A stretch of 64,000 nucleotides of DNA from Comamonadaceae bacterium M7527 (GCA_021044545.1 CP087990.1:496001-560000); one strand, 5' to 3'. Positions 7,479 to 18,140 are shown, counted from the first letter of the stretch. Notes: generated by a model from the letters alone, not told the origin. A program made the numbers and translations.

Positions 7479-10400
7479 TTGAATTTGAGCCTGAATTTCC
7501 CAGACAACCTGCCTGTTAGCGCCAAGCGCGATGAGATTATGGCGCTGATGCGTGACCACCAAGTGGTGGTGGTGTGTGGCGAGACGGGCTCTGGAAAAAC
7601 CACGCAATTACCCAAAATGGCATTGGCGCTGGGCAAGGGGCGCATCAACGGCGGCGGCTTGATTGGCCATACGCAGCCACGGCGTATTGCGGCGAGCAGC
7701 GTGGCCAAGCGCATTGCCGAAGAACTGCAAACCTCGCTAGGCGACGTGGTGGGCTACAAGGTGCGTTTTCAGGACCGCTTGAGTAAAGACGCCTCGGTCA
7801 AGCTCATGACAGACGGCATCTTGCTGGCCGAGACGCAAACCGACCCACTGCTCAAAGCCTACGACACCATCATCATTGACGAGGCGCATGAGCGCAGTCT
7901 GAACATTGACTTTTTGTTGGGCTACTTGCGCCAGCTGTTGCCGCGCCGTCCAGACCTGCAGGTGATAGTGACCTCGGCCACCATAGATGCCCAGCGCTTT
8001 GCCGAGTACTTTGCAGGGCGCAAAGGGCCTGCGCCTGTGATTCAAGTGTCTGGGCGCACCTTTCCGGTAGAGGTGCGTTGGCGGCCTTTTGAAGAGAGCA
8101 AAGAGACAGACCTGAATACGGCTATTGCAGAGGCCGTGGACGAGCTGTGGCGCGGGGGCCCTGGCAAGGGTGGCGATATTTTGGTGTTTTTGCCAGGCGA
8201 GCGTGAAATTCGGGAGGCTGCCGACCATTTACGCCAACATTTAAGCCACCAGCCCACGCTGCGTGATGCCCAGATATTGCCGCTTTTTGCACGTCTAAGC
8301 CAAGCTGAACAAGACCGCGTGTTTGAAACAGGCGGCGCGCGGCGCATTGTGCTGGCTACCAACGTGGCTGAGACCTCGCTCACAGTGCCAGGCATTCGCT
8401 ACGTGATTGACGCAGGCAACGCGCGCGTGAAGCGCTACAGCTACAGGCAAAAGGTAGAGCAGCTGTTGGTAGAGCCCATCAGCCAAGCCGCGGCCAACCA
8501 ACGCAGTGGTCGGTGTGGACGGGTGGCCGACGTATTGCCATACGCCTTTACGCGCAAGACGACTTCTTGGCCAGGCCTGCGTTTACGGACCCTGAAATTG
8601 TGCGCAGCTCGCTGGCCGCCGTTATTTTGCGCATGAAGGCGTTGCACCTTGGCGACATTGAGCAGTTCACCTTCATTGAGCCGCCGCCCAGGCGCGCCAT
8701 TGTCGATGGCTACCAGTTGCTCAATGAGCTGGGCGCGGTAGATGACGACAACCAACTCACGCCCATTGGCAAAACCTTGTCACGCCTGCCAGTTGACCCA
8801 CGCGTGGGTCGCATGCTGCTTGAGGCTAAAACCCGTGGCGCGCTCGCCGAAGTCATGGTGTTGGCCTCGGCCATGTCGCTGCAAGATGTGCGCGACAGGC
8901 CAATGGACAAACAAACACAGGCCGACCAGGCGCACAAGAAATTTGACGACGAGAAGAGCGAGTTTGTAGGCACGCTGCGCTTGTGGGCGTGGTTGGCGCG
9001 TTCGCGTGGTACGGCCAACGCAGATGCCTTGTTGGCAGCCTGGGCCAAAGGCGGTGCAGCTGACAAGCCGGCGCAACGCTTGCGCAGCGCGCATGCGCAC
9101 TTGAGTGCAGACAAAAGAGCCACAGGCGCGATGGCGCCCGCCAAAGCTGGCGCACAGCAATACGCCAAAGGCGGGGCCCGCCCCAATGTGGCGGCGGCCA
9201 ATGCAGAGCCTGCCGCGCACAAGTTGTCCAACCGCCAATATGAGCAGCTGTTACGCGACAACTACCTGCACGTGCGGCGCGTGCGCGAGTGGCGCGACAT
9301 TTACAAGCAGCTGCACACAGTGGTGGCTGAGCATGGCTGGCAGCCCAATGAGCAGGCCGCATCCTATGAGGATTTGCACAAGTCCTTGTTGGCCGGTTTG
9401 TTGGGCAATATTGGCTTTAAAAACGACGCTGAAGATTGGTATTTGGGTGCGCGAGGTATCAAGTTTGTCAAACACCCCGGTGCCAACTTGAGTCAAAAAC
9501 CGGGCAAGTGGGTGGTGTGTGCCGAGCTGGTGCAAACCACGCGGTTGTTCGGCAGGGGGGTGGCGTCTATTGAACCAAAATGGCTTGAAGAGGTGGGCGA
9601 ACACCTTCTTAAAAAGCAACTGCTGGACCCGCATTGGGAGAAAAAATCTGCGCAGGTGATTGCACTTGAGCGCGCCACCTTGTACGGGCTGGTGGTGTAC
9701 AACAACCGCCGTATCCGCTACGACCAGATTGACCCGCAGTTGTCGCGTACCCTGTTTATTCGCGAAGGTCTGGTAGCGGGCGAGTGGGATACCAAGCTGT
9801 CTTTCTTGCGCACCAACCAGCGCTTGGTTGCCGAGGTGCTTGAGCTTGAGCACAAGTCACGCCGCCAGGATGTGCTGGTGGACGACGCCTTGATTGAGGC
9901 TTACTACGACGAGCACCTGCCTGATACAGCTGTGAGTGGCGACGCGCTTGAGCGTTGGTACAAGCGCGAGTCTGTGCACAACAAGCAGTTGCTGGTGATG
10001 ACGCGCGAGACGCTGATGCGCCACGAGGCCAGTGGTATTACCCACCAGGCGTTTCCCAAAATCGTGCGGCTTGGTGGTGTGGACTGCAAGGCCAGCTACC
10101 TGCACGAGCCGGGTGACGCCAAGGACGGTTTAACGGTAGACGTACCCATCTTCGCGCTCAATCAAGTGGATGGCAACCGCGTTGAGTGGTTGGTACCCGG
10201 CATGTTGAAAGACAAGTTGCAAGCGTTGTTGAAAAGCCTGCCGCAGCGTCCGCGTTCTCGCTTGGTGCCGTTGCCGCAAACGGCGCAACGCATGGCACAG
10301 GCTTTCAGCGAGCCGGTGGCGTTTGGGCGCGGCAGCCTGCTGGACGCCTGTTTGGAGTGGGTGCGCAAAGCCACCGAGCTGGATGTGAAGCGCGCGGACT

Positions 10401-11582
10401 TCAAGTTGGACATGGTGCCCGCGCAGTGGCTGATGAACATACGCGTGGTAGACGAGCACGGCAGACAACTGGGCATGGGCAGGCACTTGAGTGTGCTCAA
10501 GGCTGAGCTGGGTGGCAAGGCGCGCGGTGCTTCAGGCCTTGGCGCAACTCAAGCTGGGCGACCTGAAGAAAGCGCCGCAGGCTGCGGTGCAGGTCAGCGA
10601 CAAGCCCGCGTCACCACAGCGGCAGGCCACGCCTGTGCAAGCCAACAATGCAACCAACAACGCAACCAACAACGCAACCAACAACGCAACAAATAGCGCA
10701 ACCAATAACCCCGCCAAGGTCTCGCCAGACAACCGCGAAAGCTATACCGCGTGGACTTTTGGCGAGCTGCCCGAGCTTATGGAGCTGCGCCAGGGTGGGC
10801 AAACGCTGATCGGGTTTCCTGCGCTCATAGACGGGCAAAACTGCGTGCGCATTGAGGTGTTTGACGAGCCGCATGTTGCCGCCGTTCAGCACAAGACTGG
10901 TTTGACGCGCTTGTTTGCGCTGCAAATCAAAGACGCCATCAAGTACCTGGAAAAAAACATTCCAGACATGCAGCTGATGTCTGTGGCGTATATGCCGCTG
11001 GGCACGGCAGAGGAGTTGCGCGGACAAATTTTGAACGCGGCCATGCAGCGCGCCTTTTTGCAGGCGCCGCTGCCTGTAGATGCCGCCTCGTTTGATGCGC
11101 GCTTGAAAGAAGGGCGCACGCGCCTGAGCCTGATTGCCAATGAGTTGGCCAGGACTTGTTCTGAAGTGTTGGCTGCATTTGCCAAAGCCAGTCGCAAACT
11201 CAAAGACAGCAAACACCTGGGCGCAGCCCACGCAGATGCCACACAGCAGCTGGCCAAACTCATGCCCAAGCACTTTGTGTCGGCCACGCCACCAGCGTAT
11301 TTGCCCCACTTGGTGCGCTACCTGAGCGCGGTGGTGATGCGCCTGGACAAAGCCCGCGCAGACGCCACGCGCGACGCAGCACACACCAAAGACATCAACA
11401 GGCTAGAGCAAGGTTATTGGAAGCTGGTCTCGGCCAGGCAAGGCCAACTGGACGAGGCGGCGACCAATGTGCGCTGGTTGCTGGAAGAGCTGCGCGTGGG
11501 TTTGTTTGCGCAAGAGTTGCGCACCAAGCAGCCTGTGAGTGTGAAGCGCCTGGAAAAAGCCTTGGCGCAGTTGCAAAGCTAG
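7479..11582 (+). CDS. hrpA: ATP-dependent RNA helicase HrpA, interrupted by two frame shifts
   Basis: HrpA is a large DEAH-box RNA helicase; in E. coli it acts on mRNA and stalled ribosomes. The gene reads in three consecutive frames. Residues through QRSGRCGRVAD lie in the first frame, which has Walker A GETGSGKTTQLPK and the DEAH box. A base is missing near 8530, where GG reads as G. The second frame carries the ratchet/OB region. Near 10517-10530 a net +1 or -2 change leads to the third frame, which holds the DUF3418-type C-terminus. Repaired length is about 1,370 residues, normal for HrpA. No ATG precedes the conserved LNFPDNLPVS, so the TTG at 7479 is the likely start. Domain continuity across the breaks suggests sequencing error rather than a dead gene. 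Confidence 0.88.
10644..10709 (+). repeat. 12-bp tandem repeat in hrpA encoding Asn-Asn-Ala-Thr units
   Basis: Five copies plus a half copy of the 12-base unit AACAACGCAACC (with small variations) lie at 10644-10709 inside hrpA. Each unit adds NNAT to the protein. The array sits in the linker just upstream of the conserved SPDNRESYTAWTFGELPE block and about 120 bases after the second frame break. Because the unit is a multiple of three, copy-number change would keep the frame. Confidence 0.93.
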
Positions 11583-11583
11583 C

Positions 11584-12753
11584 CTAGAGCTTGGCCAGGC
11601 GCTGCAGTGCCAGGTCCAGAGTCGCGTCTTGTTTGGCAAAGCAAAAGCGTATGCGGCGTTGGTCAAAGTTGTTGCCGTAAAAAGCCGATAGCGGCACGGC
11701 TGCGACGCCAACCTCGGTGGTGAGCCACTTGCAAAAGTCGGCCTCGCTCAAACTGCGCTCTGGTACCTTGAGTTCGTCAATATCGGCGCACTGGAAATAG
11801 GTGCCGTTACAGGGCGCCAGTTTGAAGTTGGTTTGCGCCAGTCCCGCACGAAAACGGTCGCGCTTGGCCTGGTAAAAGGTGGGCAACTCCGTGTAGGCCT
11901 CGGTGTACTGCATGAAGTCAGCCAAACCGTGTTGCATGGGGGTGTTGACCGTGAACACGTTGAACTGGTGCACCTTGCGAAATTCAGCCATTAGCTCGGG
12001 CGGTGCCACCACATAGCCGATTTTCCAGCCGGTTACATGATAGGTCTTGCCAAAGCTGCTGACGACAATGGCGCGTGCGGCAAGCTCAGGGTAACGCAGT
12101 GCGCTTTGGTGTGTTGCGCCGTCAAACACCATGTGTTCGTACACTTCGTCACTGATGAGCACGATGTTGGTTGGGCGCAGCAAATCTTGCAGTGCCAGCA
12201 TGTCGGCTTGGCTCCACACCGTGCCGCTTGGGTTGTGCGGGCTGTTGATGAGCAAGGCGGTGGTGCGAGGTGTGATCGCGGCTGCAATGGCTGCAAAATC
12301 TGGGCGCATGCTGCCAGGTGTCAAGGCCACGCGCACGGCAGTGGCGCCGCACAACTCGATGGCGGGTATGTAGCAGTCGTAGCAAGGCTCTAGCACTATG
12401 ACTTCGTCGCCAGCTTTCACCACGGCCAGCATGGCCGTCAAGAGTGCCTGTGTGGCACCTGCGGTAACAGTGATGTCATCAGCGTTGGCTTTGCTGGCGT
12501 AGAGGGTTTGCACTTTGCCTGCAATGGCAGCGCGCAAGTTGGGCAGGCCAGCCATGGGTGGGTATTGGTTGTGCCCACCGAGCATGGCGTTGGCCACGGC
12601 CTGGTGTAGCCGGGCATCACCTTCAAAGTCTGGAAAGCCTTGGCCTAAGTTAACCGCTTGGTGCTCAGTGGCCAGTGCCGACATGACAGTAAAAATAGTG
12701 GTGCCAACGTTGGGCAGTTTGCTGCTGATGGCAGGGGTTTGAAAGTGCGTCAT
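11584..12753 (-). CDS. Methionine-type PLP aminotransferase (class I/II)
   Basis: This fold-type I PLP enzyme most resembles YbdL/MtnE-like methionine aminotransferases, which transaminate methionine or its 2-keto analogue (methionine salvage). Visible landmarks in the 389 residues are NLGQGFPDFEGD near the N-terminus, the GATQALLTA cofactor loop, NSPHNPSGTVW, SDEVYEH with the conserved Asp and Tyr, and the SSFGKTYHVTGWKIGY segment that carries the PLP lysine. The gene ends two bases from the hrpA stop (convergent) and is followed upstream by cysB. The exact substrate is inferred. Confidence 0.85.
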   Translation of the reverse strand: MTHFQTPAISSKLPNVGTTIFTVMSALATEHQAVNLGQGFPDFEGDARLHQAVANAMLGGHNQYPPMAGLPNLRAAIAGKVQTLYASKANADDITVTAGATQALLTAMLAVVKAGDEVIVLEPCYDCYIPAIELCGATAVRVALTPGSMRPDFAAIAAAITPRTTALLINSPHNPSGTVWSQADMLALQDLLRPTNIVLISDEVYEHMVFDGATHQSALRYPELAARAIVVSSFGKTYHVTGWKIGYVVAPPELMAEFRKVHQFNVFTVNTPMQHGLADFMQYTEAYTELPTFYQAKRDRFRAGLAQTNFKLAPCNGTYFQCADIDELKVPERSLSEADFCKWLTTEVGVAAVPLSAFYGNNFDQRRIRFCFAKQDATLDLALQRLAKL

Positions 12754-12795
12754 GTCCGTTGTGTCGTTTGTGTATGTATCGCGCTGTTGCTTTAC

Positions 12796-13752
12796 TTAAA
12801 GCTGGTAATTGTCGCCGTCGCCGTCGCCGTCGCCAGCCATGGCACGGGTGATGAGATCGCGCTTTAAGCGCGGACTTAACAGCTCGGCCAGGCGCAGCAC
12901 GTAGTGGCGCATGTAGGCGCCGCGCTTGAAGGCTACACGTGCCAGGTTGCTGCCAAACAAATGGCCAGCCGGGCGGCTTACCAAGTCAGGGCCAACGCCG
13001 TCTGCATCCACTGCCATTTGCGCCACAATGCCTACGCCCATGCCCAGTTGTACATAGGTTTTGATCACGTCCGAGTCAATCGCATCAAGCACCACGTTGG
13101 GTTTTAAGTTGCGTGCGGCAAACGCCAGGTCAATTCGGTTGCGCCCGGTGAATGTGGGGTGGTAGGTGACTATGGGGTGCTCGGTCAAGTCCTCCAGCCT
13201 GATACGCTCTAGCGCGGCCAGCGGGTGGTTGCTGGGCATGACCAATACGTGTTGCCACTCGTAGCACGGCAGCGTGATCAAGTCTTCAAATTGTGTGAGC
13301 GACTCGGTCGCAATGCCAATGTCGGCGACGTCGTCCAGAAGCATTTTGGCCACTTGCGCTGGCGAGCCCTGGTGCAAGCTGACATTGACCTTGGGAAACT
13401 CGTGACGCAGCTTGGCAACGGGTTGCGGCAACACGTAACGCGCTTGTGTGTGGGTGGTGGCAATGCTTAGCATGCCAGAGTCTTGTGTAGAGAATTGCTC
13501 GCCAATGCGCTTTAAGTTGCGCACCTCCCGCAAAATGATGTCAATGCTTTTCAGCACATGCGCACCTGGCTCGGTGATGCGCTTGATGCGTTTGCCGTGG
13601 CGGGCAAAGATGTCTACGCCCAGCTCGTCTTCCAGCTCAATGATGGCCTTGGATACACCGGGCTGCGAGGTGTGCAGTGCCTTGGCTGTCTCGGTGAGGT
13701 TGAGGTTGCGTCTGACAGCCTCTTGGACAAATTTGAACTGGTGCAGGTTCAT
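12796..13752 (-). CDS. cysB: LysR-type regulator CysB
   Basis: CysB activates sulfate-assimilation genes in response to N-acetylserine. The 318-residue protein has an N-terminal winged helix (LHQFKFVQEAVRRNLNLTE, SQPGVSKAIIELE) and the periplasmic-binding-like inducer domain with ATHTQARYVLP and TYHPTFTGR, both typical of CysB/Cbl. The start at 13752 (MNLHQFKF) is preferred over the codon three residues upstream. A run of alternating Gly-Asp codons near the C-terminus (12809-12833) is a small in-frame repeat. It lies 42 bases upstream of the methionine-type aminotransferase gene in the same direction. The cys operon is about 9 kb away. Confidence 0.92.
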   Translation of the reverse strand: MNLHQFKFVQEAVRRNLNLTETAKALHTSQPGVSKAIIELEDELGVDIFARHGKRIKRITEPGAHVLKSIDIILREVRNLKRIGEQFSTQDSGMLSIATTHTQARYVLPQPVAKLRHEFPKVNVSLHQGSPAQVAKMLLDDVADIGIATESLTQFEDLITLPCYEWQHVLVMPSNHPLAALERIRLEDLTEHPIVTYHPTFTGRNRIDLAFAARNLKPNVVLDAIDSDVIKTYVQLGMGVGIVAQMAVDADGVGPDLVSRPAGHLFGSNLARVAFKRGAYMRHYVLRLAELLSPRLKRDLITRAMAGDGDGDGDNYQL

Positions 13753-13793
13753 GGCGAACAATCAGGTACCCGAGGTACTGCGAGTGGTTGTGG

Positions 13794-13811
13794 GGGCGCT
13801 GCAGTGCGCCC
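13794..13811 (-). promoter_or_regulatory. GC-rich hairpin upstream of cysB
   Basis: GGGCGC and GCGCCC form a perfect six-base stem around a six-base loop, about 42 bases before the cysB start and after the chelatase gene stop. No U-tract follows on the minus strand, so a classic terminator is unlikely. It may be an operator, a leader hairpin or chance. Confidence 0.3.
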
Positions 13812-13854
13812 AATACGCCATTATCAGGTGAATCTGCCCGCCAGTTGGCGGCGC

Positions 13855-14247
13855 TTACGCGGTGGCAGCAATCGCGGCGATAGCTTGCTCCAGCGCTGGA
13901 TGCTGGCCTACGGCCTGCTCACACACAAACTGCACGTTGGGGTGAGTGTCTTGCAGCTGCTGCATGAGCACAGGCAAGTCTTCGCGCGCGTGCTTGCCCA
14001 CCCCAAAAAACATGGGCAACACGCGTATGTGTTTGGCACCATGGTTAATCATGTCCGCTGCCACAGCAGGCAAATCGGGCTCGCACAGTTCCAGGTAGGC
14101 ACAGGCGACTTGGGTGTCTGGCGTTTGCTTGGCTATGTTGGTGGCCATGGCCTCCAGTGGGTCTCGCCACAGCGGGTCACGCGAGCCATGCGCAAACAGA
14201 ATGAGGCCTTTGGATGCGGCGGATGCGCTTTGGTGGGCAATAGACAT
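13855..14247 (-). CDS. CbiX/SirB-type chelatase (sirohydrochlorin chelatase family)
   Basis: Small CbiX-type chelatases insert Co or Fe into sirohydrochlorin. The 130-residue single-domain protein has the family signature GLILFAHGSRDPLWR with the metal-binding His, followed by ACAYLELCEPDLP and the VLPMFFGVGKHAREDLP block with the second His. Its position next to cysB makes siroheme supply for the CysI sulfite reductase a reasonable role, but that is inferred. The start at 14247 (MSIAHQ) is chosen because upstream codons overlap lptG without conservation. Confidence 0.83.
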   Translation of the reverse strand: MSIAHQSASAASKGLILFAHGSRDPLWRDPLEAMATNIAKQTPDTQVACAYLELCEPDLPAVAADMINHGAKHIRVLPMFFGVGKHAREDLPVLMQQLQDTHPNVQFVCEQAVGQHPALEQAIAAIAATA

Positions 14248-14269
14248 GGCGAGATTGTGGCAAATCGCG

Positions 14270-15406
14270 CTAACGCCTGAGCACCAGCCAGCCAAAAGCC
14301 CCTAGCGACATCGCGGTGTACATCAGGCTTGGCGCGGCGGCGGCCACCCATGGACGCCACTCGTTGAGGTTGCCGATATAGCCAAAGACGTTGTTGAGCA
14401 AAAAGAAGCTGATGCCCGCCAAAAAACCAATGAACACATAAGCTGCCACCCCGCCAGAGCGAAAGTGCAGATAGGCAAATGGCAATGCCAGCACCACCAT
14501 GACCAAGCAACTCAATGGGTAAAACAACTTGCGCCAAAACTCAATCTCGTATTGCTGGGCGCTTTGTTGGTTGGCTTGCAGGTGGTTGATAAATTGAAAC
14601 AAGTCGAATGTGCGCATGGTGCTGGGGTCTAGCACCGCCACAGACACCATTTCGGCGGTGATCTCGGTAGGCCACTGCATGGTGTCAAACGTGGTGCTGT
14701 CTATGTGCAAATCGCTTTGATTTTGCGGGCCTTGTGGTGTGGCCTGATCGTAGCGGGTGAGGGTGCCGTTTTGCAGCGTCCACGTGAGGTCTTCGCCTAT
14801 CAATGCGCGGTTGGCTTGAATGGTTTGTATCAATTGTCCTTCGCGTGTGAACTCAAATACGCGCACGCGCTCAAGCGCTGAGTCTGGCCCAATGGCGCCT
14901 ACGTTGACAGATGCGTTGCTATTGGCCCGCTTTTCTTTCAGCCAAGCGCCTGTGCGCCCCGAGCTGATGCTGCCGTCAAACCGCGCTTTCAGGGCGGTTT
15001 GGTATTTGCCAGATACCGGTGCGAGGTAGTCACCCGCCACAAACGTCAACACCACAAATACGGCACCCATGGCCAGCATCACACGTAGCGCCAGCCAAGG
15101 CCCTAGCCCACTGGTTCGCAAAATCGTGAACTCTGAGCTTTGCGCCAGACGCGTGAGCACCAACACCGTACCGATCAGCACGCAAATAGGCATGAGCTGG
15201 TACAAGCGCTCAGGCAGGCCCAAGCCTACAAACAGCAGCGCGTGCTCTAAACCAAAGGTGACATCTGGCTGGCCTGCGGCCTGGCGGCCAATGCCGCCCA
15301 GTTCGTCTACCAGGTCGAAAAATGAAAACAGCGCCAAGAAGCCCATCGCCGTGAACGCAACGGCGCGATAGACCTCCGCGTAAATGAGTGTTCTGAGTGT
15401 TTTCAT
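14270..15406 (-). CDS. lptG: LPS export ABC transporter permease LptG
   Basis: LptG is one of the two inner-membrane permeases of the LptB2FG complex that extracts lipopolysaccharide for transport to the outer membrane. The 378-residue protein shows the expected plan: three membrane segments at the N-terminus, a periplasmic beta-jellyroll (about residues 110-270) and three C-terminal segments ending MYTAMSLGAFGWLVLRR. It follows lptF with a four-base overlap (ATGA), indicating coupled translation, and is followed by the chelatase gene. Confidence 0.92.
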   Translation of the reverse strand: MKTLRTLIYAEVYRAVAFTAMGFLALFSFFDLVDELGGIGRQAAGQPDVTFGLEHALLFVGLGLPERLYQLMPICVLIGTVLVLTRLAQSSEFTILRTSGLGPWLALRVMLAMGAVFVVLTFVAGDYLAPVSGKYQTALKARFDGSISSGRTGAWLKEKRANSNASVNVGAIGPDSALERVRVFEFTREGQLIQTIQANRALIGEDLTWTLQNGTLTRYDQATPQGPQNQSDLHIDSTTFDTMQWPTEITAEMVSVAVLDPSTMRTFDLFQFINHLQANQQSAQQYEIEFWRKLFYPLSCLVMVVLALPFAYLHFRSGGVAAYVFIGFLAGISFFLLNNVFGYIGNLNEWRPWVAAAAPSLMYTAMSLGAFGWLVLRR

Positions 15407-16494
15407 GGTTTGACCGTGCTGCGCAACCAGTGCATCAGGCTAAATTGCACGTGGCTGGCGTATAGCCATAGCATGCACAGCGCGAATACGCTGCCATGCA
15501 AGCCTGCGGTAAGTGCCAGCGCACTGATTTTTTGGCTCACCACCCAACCTTGTCCAAGGCTTAGCAGGTTGAGGTAGACAAGCGATGTGAGCAACGCAAA
15601 GGCCAAGTTCCTGCCCCGGCTGGAGCGGTTGTTGACTTTTGCAGCGGCCAGCGCCAACAGCACAAAATTGACGCTGGCCAATGCCATGCCTATGCGCCAT
15701 GTCAGCTCGCCTCTGGCGTGCGGTGTTGGTTTTTGTAGCAAGTCCCACGACGGTGTAGAGCGCGACGTTTGGGTGGCGCCTAGCTTTACCTCGTCGTCGG
15801 TGCGGGTGCCGTGGCGCTCAAAGTCAATCATGCGTGTGTTCTGGCCGTCTTTTGTCTTGGTGAGCTGTTGGCCCTGGATGAGCTCTACGTACTGACCGCC
15901 ATCGCGGTTGACGATGACGGCGCTTTGCGCGGCAATCACGCTGCTGCCTTTGGCTGTGCTGCTGGATACAAAAATATTGTTGCCGTCAACGCCAACGGCT
16001 GCGTCCTTGTCCATGAAGAACACTTGCTCGCCGCTGGCAGACTCTTTGAATTGGCCAGGGGCCACGCGTTCAAGGTCGCCTCTTGACTCAAAGCGCACTT
16101 TCAACTCGTCAAGTTGCTGGTTGGACCAAGGCCACACAAACCATTGCAGGGCCGCCACGCTCAGTAGCACAGGCCACGCAAATCGAAATACGGGCGCAAT
16201 AAACGACAACAAACCCACGCCACTGTTGTGCCAGATCACCATTTCACTGTCTTGGTACATGCGAGACATGGCTGAGATCACCGCAATAAACAGGGCAATC
16301 GCCAATATGGTGGGCATGCGACCCACAGCGCTGTAGCCCAGGGCCAGGTACAAAGACTCGGGGTCAAACTGGCCCTCAGAGGCCAAACCCAGGGTGCGTA
16401 TCAGCATCAGCGTCATCACAATGGTGAATAACACCATCCAGCTCGTCCAAAAGCTGCGCGCCATATCCTTGCGAATTGAAGAATGGAATAACAT
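15403..16494 (-). CDS. lptF: LPS export ABC transporter permease LptF
   Basis: LptF is the partner permease of LptG in the lipopolysaccharide exporter. The 363-residue protein has the typical start MLFHSSIRKDMARSFW, six membrane segments in a 3+3 layout, and a periplasmic domain containing RGDLERVAPGQF and EQVFFMD. The ATG at 16494 is chosen over an upstream codon because the family begins there. Its start lies 46 bases from the divergent pepA start, the arrangement seen in many proteobacteria, so both promoters must be packed in or overlap the genes. Confidence 0.92.
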   Translation of the reverse strand: MLFHSSIRKDMARSFWTSWMVLFTIVMTLMLIRTLGLASEGQFDPESLYLALGYSAVGRMPTILAIALFIAVISAMSRMYQDSEMVIWHNSGVGLLSFIAPVFRFAWPVLLSVAALQWFVWPWSNQQLDELKVRFESRGDLERVAPGQFKESASGEQVFFMDKDAAVGVDGNNIFVSSSTAKGSSVIAAQSAVIVNRDGGQYVELIQGQQLTKTKDGQNTRMIDFERHGTRTDDEVKLGATQTSRSTPSWDLLQKPTPHARGELTWRIGMALASVNFVLLALAAAKVNNRSSRGRNLAFALLTSLVYLNLLSLGQGWVVSQKISALALTAGLHGSVFALCMLWLYASHVQFSLMHWLRSTVKP

Positions 16495-16540
16495 AAGACC
16501 CAAGCGATTAACAAACCAACCCAACTACCAAGCCCGCATT

Positions 16541-18115
16541 ATGAACGTTGAACTCAAAAACCTGTCTTTTGACGCTGCTTGCCAAGCCCGCACCGACGTG
16601 TTGGTGCTGCTGGTGGCCAACGACACCGCTACCGCTGCGGGCAAAACCAGCGCCGCCAATCCAGTGGCGCATTGGTTGGCGCAGGCCAGCAAGGCAGGGC
16701 ATTTGGGAACAGGTACTCAAACGCAACTGAGTAGTTACGCTGACCCCCGTTTTGCCGCCAAGCAAGTCATTGCCCTGCATGTTGGCGCAGGTGATGCTGG
16801 CAGCGTACGGACAGCCCTGGCCAATTGTTTGCGTGGCCTAGCCAACGCTAGTGTGACAAGCGTGTTGGTCAGTGCACATGGCTTGCGCCTTGATGGCAAG
16901 GCTGACAACGGGCCAGACTGGGCTAATGCGCTGGTGGCTGCGGTCGAGCAAGGCACTTACCTGTACACCACCAGCAAGGCGGTTACAGCCAGCAAGCCTT
17001 TTGCTGCCACTATTACCATTTGCACCGACACCTCGGTCTTGTCTGGCGCGTTTGCTGTGGCCAAAGCGGTCGCAAATGGTGTGGGCGTGGCCAAAGAGTG
17101 GGCCAACCGCCCAGCCAACATGGCCACACCAACGCACCTAGGCGTCTTGGCCAAGGCCATGGGCAAGCTCAAAAACATGCAGGTACAAGTCATGGGCCCG
17201 CGTGAGGTGGCCAAGCTCAAGATGGGCTCATTCATGTCGGTGGCCCAAGGCTCCAAAGAGCCTTTGCGGTTCATTGTGATGCAGTACAAGGGCGCAGCTG
17301 CCTCTGGGGCACCTGTTGTGTTGGTGGGCAAGGGCATTACCTTTGACACCGGTGGCATTTCGCTAAAGCCTGGCGCCGAAATGGACGAGATGAAGTACGA
17401 CATGGGCGGCGCGGCCAGCGTGCTGGGTGCCATGCAAGCCATAGGTGAGCTGCAGCCCAAGATCAACGTGGTGGCACTTATTCCAAGCTGTGAAAACATG
17501 CCAGACGCCGGCGCGGTAAAGCCGGGTGACGTGGTGACCAGCATGAGCGGCCAAACCATTGAGATTTTGAATACAGACGCCGAAGGCCGTCTTATTTTGT
17601 GTGACGCTCTGACCTATGCCACGCGCTACAAGCCAGACCACGTCATTGACATTGCCACCTTGACCGGTGCTTGTGTGATTGCTTTAGGCCATGTGCGCAC
17701 GGGTATGTTTTGCCAAGACGACGACTTGGCCAACGCCTTGTCTGCGGCGGGTGAGGCCAGCGGTGACCTGTGCTGGCGCATGCCGCTAGACGCCGCCTAT
17801 GGCGCAGCGCTCAAGTCCAACTTTGCCGACATACCCAATATTGGCGGCGGTCGTGCAGGTGGCTCTATCACGGCAGCCAAGTTTCTAGAAAAGTTCACTG
17901 CCGACTACAAATGGGCCCATTTGGACATTGCTGGCACGGCCTGGGTCAGCGGTGCCAGCAAAGGCGCTACCGGCAGGCCAGTGCCCTTGCTGGTCACCCA
18001 TTTGTTGCGCCATGGCCAGAGCTTGGCAACTGGCAAAGCCACTGTGAAGCCTGTAGCCAAGCCTGCAGCCAAGCCCGTAGCCAAGAAAAAGCCCGCCAGC
18101 AAGCGCGCGGCCTAA
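16541..18115 (+). CDS. pepA: Leucyl aminopeptidase PepA (M17)
   Basis: PepA is a hexameric cytosolic metallo-aminopeptidase of family M17; in some bacteria it also acts as a DNA-binding protein. The 524-residue protein has the catalytic C-terminal domain with VGKGITFDTGGISLKPG (metal and catalytic lysine region), MKYDMGGAASVLGAM, and the signature NTDAEGRL. The C-terminus carries an extra Lys/Ala/Pro-rich tail (KPVAKPAAKPVAKKKP, about residues 500-524) not required for the fold. The start at 16541 (MNVELKNLSF) fits the family. holC follows after 25 bases. Confidence 0.94.
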   Translation: MNVELKNLSFDAACQARTDVLVLLVANDTATAAGKTSAANPVAHWLAQASKAGHLGTGTQTQLSSYADPRFAAKQVIALHVGAGDAGSVRTALANCLRGLANASVTSVLVSAHGLRLDGKADNGPDWANALVAAVEQGTYLYTTSKAVTASKPFAATITICTDTSVLSGAFAVAKAVANGVGVAKEWANRPANMATPTHLGVLAKAMGKLKNMQVQVMGPREVAKLKMGSFMSVAQGSKEPLRFIVMQYKGAAASGAPVVLVGKGITFDTGGISLKPGAEMDEMKYDMGGAASVLGAMQAIGELQPKINVVALIPSCENMPDAGAVKPGDVVTSMSGQTIEILNTDAEGRLILCDALTYATRYKPDHVIDIATLTGACVIALGHVRTGMFCQDDDLANALSAAGEASGDLCWRMPLDAAYGAALKSNFADIPNIGGGRAGGSITAAKFLEKFTADYKWAHLDIAGTAWVSGASKGATGRPVPLLVTHLLRHGQSLATGKATVKPVAKPAAKPVAKKKPASKRAA

Positions 18116-18140
18116 GCCCACGCAAGCCCAGACTCAAACC

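Noticed and set aside
10644..10709. CRISPR-like repeat array
   Set aside because: The 12-base units are contiguous with no spacers, are in frame in a conserved gene and no cas genes are near.
10611..11384. Minus-strand open frame of 257 residues opposite hrpA
   Set aside because: It mirrors the hrpA C-terminal frame; the Gly-Cys-Val-Val pattern is the reverse reading of the NNAT repeat.
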